Notes under the pieces: generated by a model
Told to the model about the DNA's origin: nothing
Databases searched by the model: none
Seen by the model: only the letters and a program-made list of their open reading frames with translations
NCBI GenBank assembly: GCA_020634575.1
Contig: JACKBM010000008.1
Location: 62,001 to 126,000 of the forward strand
DNA length: 64,000 nucleotides
Reading direction: 5' to 3'
From: Ardenticatenales bacterium
GTDB taxonomy: Bacteria; Chloroflexota; Anaerolineae; Promineifilales; Promineifilaceae
Part shown: positions 57,656 to 64,000 of the stretch, piece by piece
Position numbering within the stretch: the first letter of the stretch is position 1
How the letters are laid out: every line of letters begins with the position of its first letter
Program-made: the position numbers and the translations under genes

Positions 57656-57708
57656 AGCCATCGGGTCCCTGCGAATGTTCATCCTGTAGATCTGGGGACC
57701 CGATGGCT
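57656..57708. repeat. Perfect 14-bp inverted repeat
   Basis: In the 416-bp gap 57387-57802: AGCCATCGGGTCCC (57656-57669) and GGGACCCGATGGCT (57695-57708) are exact complements around a 25-bp loop. A second small hairpin CTGGCGG/CCGCCAG is at 57768-57789. No ORF with coding character; the rest of the gap shows nothing recognisable. Confidence 0.8.
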
Positions 57709-57802
57709 AACGGCGCGACCGATGGCTGCGAGCGGCGTCCCACTTCTCGCCATCCTGGCGCTTCAGGCTGGCGGCAGACTCTCCGCCAGGGCGGGAAGCT
57801 GG

Positions 57803-59025
57803 TTACCTTACGGGGCGTGGGCCTGTAACCCTGTCAACAAGCTCCTGGCTGCGCCGAGTCACGGAGCTGACGAGCGCCTGGGGCCGGTCGCGCTCCGGTT
57901 CCGGCGAAGGGTTCCAGATCAAATAGCTTGCGCCAGGTGTAGACGCCCAGAGTTTGGCCGAGGCGAAAAAGGCGCCGCCAGATCGCGCCCATGATGCCGC
58001 CAGGTTGGCGCCCATAAAGACGGCTACCATCACAATTAGTGGGTGCAGCTCCAGGGCATCGCCCACGATGCGGGGACCAGGATGTTATTCTCCAGCTGCT
58101 GAATCAGGAACATCACCAGCAAAACAACCAGCGAGAACTGCCAGGGCGCCAGACCCATGTAATTCATCGGCTGAAAGAAGGCGACGAGCATGGCCGCACC
58201 GGCGCCAATCACCGGGCCAATCACCGGCACAAACTCCAGCAGGCCGGACAAAATCCCCAACGCCAACGCATTTTCGACGCCCAGGATCGCCAGGCTGACG
58301 CCGACGACAATGCCAATCACCAGTCCGAGGATGACCTGGCCGCGCAAATAGGCGTTCCAGATACGGCCAAATTCGCGGGTAATCCGCTCGGCGTCCTTGC
58401 GATAGCCAGGCTGCTGGGCAAAATCGCCGATGATCCCCCCCAGGCGCGGAATATCGTTGGCGATGTAAATGGAGATGACAAAGATAAAGAAAAAATTACC
58501 CAGAATCGCCAGAGTCGTCGTGGCCACGCTGCCCACGAGGGAGCTGCCCTGGGAAATCGCCGGCTGTATCAGTCCCAGCAACTGGTCCGCCAGCGAATTG
58601 ACATCATAACCGGCCAGCAGCTCGGCCATGTCATAGCTGAAGCTGCCAATGCTGATGGTCTGCTGCGAGAGCGTATCAATCTGTTGGGCCAGCGCCGTAA
58701 TCAAGTCCGGCACAGCCTCGATGAGAGCGACAACCTGGTTATAGGCCGCCACCCCCAACGCCGCCATCGCCCCCATCAACAGCACGAGCAACAGCAGATA
58801 GGCGACCAGCACAACTGTTGAGCGCTTGATCGGCGTCCGCTTGTCGATGAAGGAGATGATGGGATGCATCAAATAGGCCATCATGGCAGCAATTGACAGC
58901 AGACCAATCAGGGATTGAAAACGGTACGTGATCAGGGCAAACAGGATGAGCGCTACCAACACGACAATGATTTTGGTCGGCGCATTCCAGGTTGGGGATT
59001 CGTTGAATTCCGGTAGTTCCGGCAT
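57803..59025 (-). pseudogene. AI-2E family (PerM-like) membrane exporter, 3' end frameshifted
   Basis: ATG at 59025 (MPELPEFNESPTWN) with GTGGAG upstream. The first 320 residues are intact: seven or so membrane helices, IYIANDIPRLGGIIGDF, YLRGQVILGLVIGIVVGVSLAILGVENALALGILSGLLEFVPVIGPVIGA and LVMFLIQQLENNILVP. At about 58075 the frame breaks; the expected continuation IVGDALELHPLIVMVAVFMGANLA and SAKLW.. is in another frame down to about 57803, with further shifts. This family includes AI-2 and Na+/Li+ exporters; substrate unknown. It marks the right edge of the indel-rich stretch. Confidence 0.85.
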
Positions 59026-59178
59026 CTGGCTGCTCCACCTCCATGCCATTCGCAAAGCGTTGCCAAGAAACTATTATACAACTTCCCGGTACGGATATGT
59101 TAGACTTTAGTTGTTTGCCTGCTTCCGGCTACGCCTGGCTGCTGATGGCGCGATAATTCTCTGGAGTCATTCTTTTTC

Positions 59179-62100
59179 ATGAAACGTCTCGGCTTAAGTA
59201 TTCTGTTCGCTTTGCTTCTCCTTCTGCTCCTGGCTGCCTGTAATGATGAGCAGGCCGATGAGGACACTACGCCCCCACCGGTACCCACGCTGGCCCAGCG
59301 GGCCACCACTGGTGAGGCAGCGGCCGACGAAACAGGGGCAACCGCCACAAAGCTGGTCATCAGCGAAGTCCTGGTCGGCGCGCCCGGCAACAATAACCTG
59401 GAATTTATCGAACTCTACAACCCGACGACGCAGGCGGTTGACCTGCGCGGCTGGACGTTGCTGTATCAGCCACCTAACCAGGAGCCCATCGAGTTGTTCC
59501 GCTGGAGTCGCCGGGCTGATATCCCGGGCCTGGGCCATTACCTTTTGGCCCGTGAGGGCGAACCGATTGGCGCCCTGGGTGATGATTTTTTCACGACGGG
59601 TCTGTTCAAGCGAGGTGGCTTGCAGCTGCTGAATCGGGATGGCGAAGTCGTGGACAGGGTTGGCTGGGATGAGGCAACGGCCGATTTCTTCAGCGGCAGC
59701 CCAGTCGCCGTCGCTGAGGATGGCCAGAGCTATGAGCGCAAACCCGGCGGGCCTGGCGGCAACGGCCAGGATACCCAGGACAATGCGGCCGACTTCAGCG
59801 CTGCCACGCCCACCCCGCAAAATTCCGGCGACACGCCGGCACCGTTGCCTGAAGGCTTCCTGGAGATCAGCCTGACCAACCCGGCGACCGTCACGCCGGG
59901 CACCGAGTTTGCGTTTACCGTGACCATCAGTAATGAGAGAGCGGTCAGGTATGCCACCGACCTCCTCGTCGCCGTTCCTATCCACGCGGAATTTACGGTG
60001 GTGGACGCACCGGCCGGTGCCGACATCAAAGCTGACCGCGTTGAATACACCATAGCCGAGCTGGCCAATGGCGCCAGCGCCAGCCAGACAATCACCATCG
60101 CCACCCCCTTCACTTACTTCAGCACCACCCTGCCCGGCTATTACGTCGAGGCCAACGGCTTGCGCTCCTACGGCCCGGTTGGCCAGATCGCCCTGGAAGG
60201 CGGCTCGCTGCCCATTGCCTCGGCTCGTGGGTTGGATGGCGCCACGGTGACAGTCGAGGGCGTGGTGACGATGGACACGGGCGGCTTCTTCGCCGGGGGC
60301 GGCACCAAGTTTTACATTGAGGATGATTCTGGCGGCATCCAGGTCTACTGCCCGACGGGCGCCGTCGACGATGTCCAGATCGGCGACCGGGTCCAGATCA
60401 CCGGCTATATCGAGATTTACCGGACCTCGCTGGAATTGATCCCCTGTAACGAGCCAGATGATGTCATCGTGCTCGAAGCGGGCGCTGATCCGACACCTCA
60501 AGTCATCGCCCTACCGGATGCAAACGAAGCGATCCTATTGCAGGGCGAACTGGTCACCGTGCAGGGTACTCTGACCCGGCTGGACGAGTTCAGCTTCAGC
60601 TATGAGATGGACCTGGTCGATGAGACCGGCCGGACCATCTTCATCTACCTGGACAAATTGACGGAAGTCGATGTCGAAAGCCTTGAGGTTGGCCAGCAAT
60701 ATGAATTCAGCGGCATATTTGAGCAGTGGGATGGCAACTTCCGGCTGATGCCGCGTCGTCAGGCGGACCTGGTGGCTCAGCATGAGCCGGTCGTGGAGCT
60801 GCGGTTGACAGCGCCGTTTTCGGCACCGGCCGGTAGCAATATCGACTACAGCTACCGGGCCACCAACTACACGGGCGAACCCCTGGCCGATGTCACCTTC
60901 ACCTTCGCCCCGCTCAGCCCAGACGGGGTTGAAGAGAGCTGGACAATCCCGGTCCTCGAACCAGACGCCACCGTCGTCATGACTTACTCCCTGACTCTGG
61001 CTGCAGAGCTGTCCGGCACCGTCACCATCCCGACGCCGCTGGCCAGCTCCCTGCCGGCCGAACAGCTGGCCCTGCCGGCCGACCATACCGTTTTTATCGG
61101 TGAGGGTGTGCCGATCTGGGCGTTGCAGGGCAGTGGGCTGGAATCGCCCTACAACCGGGCCACGGTCACGACATCTGGCGTGGTCACCGCCATTTTCCCG
61201 GATTTGAATGGCTTCTGGCTGCAGATGGCTGAAGGGGATGGCGACCCGGCCACCTCAGACGGTATTTTTGTGTTGGCTGAGAATGAGGCGTTGTCTCTGG
61301 AACCTTTGCAGACGGTGTTGGTGACCGGCCGGATCCGCGAGGTTGCCGGCCAAACTACCCTGGACATCGCCACCGCAGCAGATGTTGTCGTCGACGGAAT
61401 AGCCGACGCGCTGCCGGCGGCCATCGAACTGTCGCCGCCAGCCGACGAGGCCGCCAGCCAGCTTTACTACGAAAGCCTGGAAGGGATGCTGGTCCAGATC
61501 AGCAGCCCGGCTCGCGCCGTCGCGCCGACAACCCAGTACGGTGAATACGCTCTGGTGCGCGAAGAGAGCGGTCTGGACCGCATCTACCGGGCTGAGGAGA
61601 TTGGCTACCTGATCTTCGTAGACGACGGCAGCACGATGGTGCATAACGACCAATCCACTCTGCCCTACGTCATCTATAGCGGCGACGAAGTCAGCGATCT
61701 GATTGGCCCATTGGCTTACACCTTTGGCGATTTCAAAATCGAGCCGCTGGCGCCGCCGACCATCATCCCGGCCGAGCAGGCGCTGCCGGTGCCGCTGCGG
61801 CTGGGCTCAAACCAGTTCAGCATTGCCACTTTCAACGTGGAGAATCTGTTTGACACGGCCAGCCCGCACCCGGATGACCCGCCGCTGCCCACGCAGGAAG
61901 AGTACGACAACAAGCTGGCCAAAATCAGCGACGCCATCATCACCATGGGCGCGCCATCCATCCTGGCGCTACAGGAGGTGGAAAATATTGGTGTGCTGGA
62001 AGATCTGGCGGCGCTGCCGAGCCTGGCCTCGTTCAACTACCAGGCTGTGCTCATCGAGGGTGATGATAGCCGGGGGATTGATGTGGCCTACCTGCTGAGG

Positions 62101-62655
62101 GGTGATCAAGTAGAACTGGTCAGCGCCGAGGCATTCCCGGCGCCGGAAGGGGTGACCAGCCGGCCGCCGCTGGTCCTGGAGTTGCAGGTGACGCTCAATG
62201 GCAATTCGTTGAAGCTGTTCGTCATCAACAACCATTTCAGCTCGCTGGCCGGCGGCGAAGAGGCTACCGAGCCGCGCCGCACCGCCCAGGCAGCCTGGAA
62301 TGTCAGCCTGTTACAGGAGATCCAGAGTCGCGAGCCGGAGGCGTTGGTGGCCATTATGGGCGATCTCAACTCGTATTATGATTCACTGCCGCTGGATACG
62401 CTGCGCGAAGCGGGGTTGGTGCATGTCTTTGAGGGCAATGTCGACGAGGATCGGCTCTATTCCTACATTTACCTGGGGGAATCGGAAACGCTGGACCACA
62501 TCCTGGTGACGCCGGGCCTCCTGGCTCTGATGGACGATGTCGAGGCGGTTCACATCAATGCTGACTTCCCCGTCCCCATCAGCGGCGACCCCAGCGCCCA
62601 GCGCTCCTCCGACCACGATCCGATTGTGGCGATCTTTACGATGCCGCTGCCTTAG
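59179..62655 (+). CDS. Large lipoprotein with lamin-tail-like and nuclease (EEP) domains
   Basis: 1158 residues. Lipoprotein signal with lipobox LLAAC (about residue 21) and a Thr/Pro linker. A lamin-tail-like domain follows (about 55-190: LVISEVLVGAPGNNNLEFIELYNPTTQAVDLRGWTLLY), then an Ig-like/DUF11-like segment, two OB-like nucleic-acid-binding segments (ITGYIEIYRTSLELI, GVVTAIFPDLNGFWLQ), and a C-terminal exonuclease-endonuclease-phosphatase domain with FNVENLFD, LQEVEN, INNHFSS, MGDLNSYYD and SSDHDPIVAIF. The plan matches ExeM/NucH-type extracellular DNases. It likely degrades extracellular DNA for phosphate or nucleosides, which would feed the salvage enzymes of this window. Confidence 0.9.
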   Translation: MKRLGLSILFALLLLLLLAACNDEQADEDTTPPPVPTLAQRATTGEAAADETGATATKLVISEVLVGAPGNNNLEFIELYNPTTQAVDLRGWTLLYQPPNQEPIELFRWSRRADIPGLGHYLLAREGEPIGALGDDFFTTGLFKRGGLQLLNRDGEVVDRVGWDEATADFFSGSPVAVAEDGQSYERKPGGPGGNGQDTQDNAADFSAATPTPQNSGDTPAPLPEGFLEISLTNPATVTPGTEFAFTVTISNERAVRYATDLLVAVPIHAEFTVVDAPAGADIKADRVEYTIAELANGASASQTITIATPFTYFSTTLPGYYVEANGLRSYGPVGQIALEGGSLPIASARGLDGATVTVEGVVTMDTGGFFAGGGTKFYIEDDSGGIQVYCPTGAVDDVQIGDRVQITGYIEIYRTSLELIPCNEPDDVIVLEAGADPTPQVIALPDANEAILLQGELVTVQGTLTRLDEFSFSYEMDLVDETGRTIFIYLDKLTEVDVESLEVGQQYEFSGIFEQWDGNFRLMPRRQADLVAQHEPVVELRLTAPFSAPAGSNIDYSYRATNYTGEPLADVTFTFAPLSPDGVEESWTIPVLEPDATVVMTYSLTLAAELSGTVTIPTPLASSLPAEQLALPADHTVFIGEGVPIWALQGSGLESPYNRATVTTSGVVTAIFPDLNGFWLQMAEGDGDPATSDGIFVLAENEALSLEPLQTVLVTGRIREVAGQTTLDIATAADVVVDGIADALPAAIELSPPADEAASQLYYESLEGMLVQISSPARAVAPTTQYGEYALVREESGLDRIYRAEEIGYLIFVDDGSTMVHNDQSTLPYVIYSGDEVSDLIGPLAYTFGDFKIEPLAPPTIIPAEQALPVPLRLGSNQFSIATFNVENLFDTASPHPDDPPLPTQEEYDNKLAKISDAIITMGAPSILALQEVENIGVLEDLAALPSLASFNYQAVLIEGDDSRGIDVAYLLRGDQVELVSAEAFPAPEGVTSRPPLVLELQVTLNGNSLKLFVINNHFSSLAGGEEATEPRRTAQAAWNVSLLQEIQSREPEALVAIMGDLNSYYDSLPLDTLREAGLVHVFEGNVDEDRLYSYIYLGESETLDHILVTPGLLALMDDVEAVHINADFPVPISGDPSAQRSSDHDPIVAIFTMPLP

Positions 62656-62715
62656 GCTGCAGGCAACGGGTCTCTAATAAGCGCGAAATGATTCTCTACA
62701 CCCTACGATTCCAGG

Positions 62716-63864
62716 CTAGCCCGGAATCCCACCATACCGGTCATAGGCGCCGCGGCCGATGATCTCGAGGGCGATGTCGCCGGAGGGCGGGTGCATGAGG
62801 CCGGCGCGAACGTCGCGGAAGTAGCGCTCCAGTGGCAGCGCCTTGCTGATGCTGATGCCGCCGGCGATGCGCAGCGCCTTCTCTGTCACCTCAAGGGCCA
62901 CTTCGATGGCGTGGTATTTAGCCACCGCCAGCCGCGGCAGAAACTCCTGGCGATGCTCATCCAGGCCAGTCCATTCCGAGGCCACCTGCATCAGCAACAG
63001 CTCTGCCGTCTGCAGGGCCACATCGATCTCGCCGATCTGGCGCTGGATCTTGGGTAAGGTGGCTATTGGTTTGCCCAATGAGGGGGGCGTCCGCTCCAAC
63101 GTGTAGCGGATGATGCTGTCACGGGCGGCGACAGCGGCGCCGAGATAGGTTGCGGCCATCAGCGGCCCAAACCAGACATTCTCACCCGCTTCTTTCTGCG
63201 GCACGATCTGGTTACTCGCCGGCACAATGACATTCTCAAAATAGACATCGTGGCTTTCACTGGCCCGCAGGCTCAGGCTGTCACCCCAGGTTCGTTCCCA
63301 GCGCACACCAGGCGTGTCACCCGGGATGAGCACACTGGCCGTGCCGTCGCCGAGGGAAAGGGCCACGAGCATGTGTGTTAGATAAGGGCCGCCTGTAGTC
63401 CAGTTCTTATGACCGTTGATGCGCAGGGTGCCATCGGCCTGGGGTTCGGCAATTGTTCGGAAGAAGCGGCCCCAGGAAGGGCTGCCCATGACCGGCTCGC
63501 TGGCCACAGAATTGAAGAGCGCATCCTCTTCCACCGCAGCGCGGCAAAATTCGGCAAAGCGCGCCTCTGGCCAGATGCGCTGCTCGCTTTCATTGCCAAA
63601 CACATGGAGCTGCATCGCCGCGATCAGGGCGGTGGAGGTGCTGCCCTGAGCCAGCTCCAGCTGCGTGGCGACTGTGTCTTCCAGCGACATACCGGAGCCG
63701 CCGAACTCTTCGGGGATGGTCAGGGTCAAATAGCCGCTGTCGCGCAGCAACTGTAGATCTTCGGGCGGCATGGCGCCCGCGAGGTCAGCTTCATCGGCGC
63801 GCTCAGCCATTTCGGCAGCCAGCGCTTCCGCCATTTCAATCGGATCGAGATATTCGTCGCTCAA
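62716..63864 (-). CDS. Acyl-CoA dehydrogenase family protein
   Basis: 382 residues from a TTG at 63864 (SDEYLDPIEMAEALAAEMAER). N-terminal helical domain PPEDLQLLRDSGYLTLTIPEEFGGSGMSLEDTV, beta domain INGHKNWTTGGPYLTHMLVAL, FENVIVP, and a C-terminal helical domain with IRYTLERTPPSLGKPIATLPKIQRQIGEIDVAL and RIAGGISISKALPLERYFRDVRAGLMHPPSGD. The usual catalytic Glu region before 'RD.R' is replaced by a PPSGD ending, as in FMN/flavin-dependent hydroxylase-like or DszC-like members, so the substrate class is uncertain. Confidence 0.88.
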   Translation of the reverse strand: MSDEYLDPIEMAEALAAEMAERADEADLAGAMPPEDLQLLRDSGYLTLTIPEEFGGSGMSLEDTVATQLELAQGSTSTALIAAMQLHVFGNESEQRIWPEARFAEFCRAAVEEDALFNSVASEPVMGSPSWGRFFRTIAEPQADGTLRINGHKNWTTGGPYLTHMLVALSLGDGTASVLIPGDTPGVRWERTWGDSLSLRASESHDVYFENVIVPASNQIVPQKEAGENVWFGPLMAATYLGAAVAARDSIIRYTLERTPPSLGKPIATLPKIQRQIGEIDVALQTAELLLMQVASEWTGLDEHRQEFLPRLAVAKYHAIEVALEVTEKALRIAGGISISKALPLERYFRDVRAGLMHPPSGDIALEIIGRGAYDRYGGIPG

Positions 63865-63879
63865 AAAAACACCAGGGGT

Positions 63880-64000
63880 GATTTACGATTTACGATTTGG
63901 GATTTACGAGAGTCTACAAATTGATGGACACAAGCAAGCCGGCATCAGAACCATTCCGAAGGAGCCGACGATTCGTAAATCGTAAATCGTCCCTCGTAAA
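63880..64000. repeat. GATTTACGATTTACGA inverted repeat, cut by window end
   Basis: Left arm 63880-63910 (GATTTACGATTTACGATTTG, then GGATTTACGAG), right arm 63969-64000 (CGTAAATCGTAAATCG, then CCCTCGTAAA). The 58-bp centre is unique. A fragmentary relative (AATCGTTAATCGTAAAC) lies at 21058-21074. It lies upstream of the acyl-CoA dehydrogenase gene. Confidence 0.75.

Overview
This 64 kb window is one stretch of a GC-rich bacterial chromosome. It most resembles Chloroflexota (Anaerolineae/Caldilineae type). That assignment is an inference from three things: lipoproteins with Thr/Pro-rich tails, a soluble multi-GAF histidine kinase, and a eukaryotic-type UDP-glucose pyrophosphorylase in a bacterial context. 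I saw no rRNA, tRNA, CRISPR array, phage gene or transposase. About 55 genes lie on both strands in short runs, often with 4-14 bp overlaps.

Layout. 0-6.5 kb: a MoxR/DUF58/VWA operon with a partial membrane protein and a lipoprotein, closed by a clear intrinsic terminator. 6.6-10.8 kb: a salvage cluster with two tandem uridine-phosphorylase-like genes, TenA thiaminase II, yeast-type cytosine deaminase and NudC. 10.8-22.4 kb: two bPH2 membrane proteins, an M50 protease, a GNAT, a META-domain lipoprotein, a class II aldolase, a pentapeptide protein, two methyltransferases, an HprK-like kinase and a sulfite-oxidase-fold protein. 22.4-28.1 kb: a flavin-dependent halogenase-like enzyme, a MITE-like element, a MerA/Lpd-like oxidoreductase paired with a TVP38 membrane protein, and an HtrA-like protease. 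28.3-44.8 kb: housekeeping genes (holB, UGPase, mutM, adenosine deaminase, a five-GAF kinase, a very long secA, prs, meaB and a B12-binding subunit). 45-51.3 kb: a DUF255 protein, frameshifted trpA, and a three-gene run led by a protein that looks like free-standing EF-G domain IV fused to an unknown domain. 51.5-58.1 kb: nearly every gene (membrane protein, DinB, tsaD, selA, ABC-F, AI-2E exporter) is broken by small indels. Because essential tsaD is among them, local sequence error is more likely than decay. 58-64 kb: the intact part of the AI-2E gene, a large secreted nuclease-like lipoprotein and an acyl-CoA dehydrogenase.

Two DNA-level features run through the window. The palindrome ACCGGCCGGT occurs about 31 times by hand count, in all reading frames and between genes, where far less than one copy is expected by chance. 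This resembles the HIP1 phenomenon of cyanobacteria. Gene ends are also decorated with several families of ORF-less inverted repeats of roughly 50-270 bp. One family (CCACGGATTAACACGGAT) is present three times and supplies the last codons of two genes.

The most novel protein candidate is the EF-G domain IV-like gene at 48476-49534. The halogenase-like gene, the long SecA insertion and the iterated palindrome are the next most interesting.
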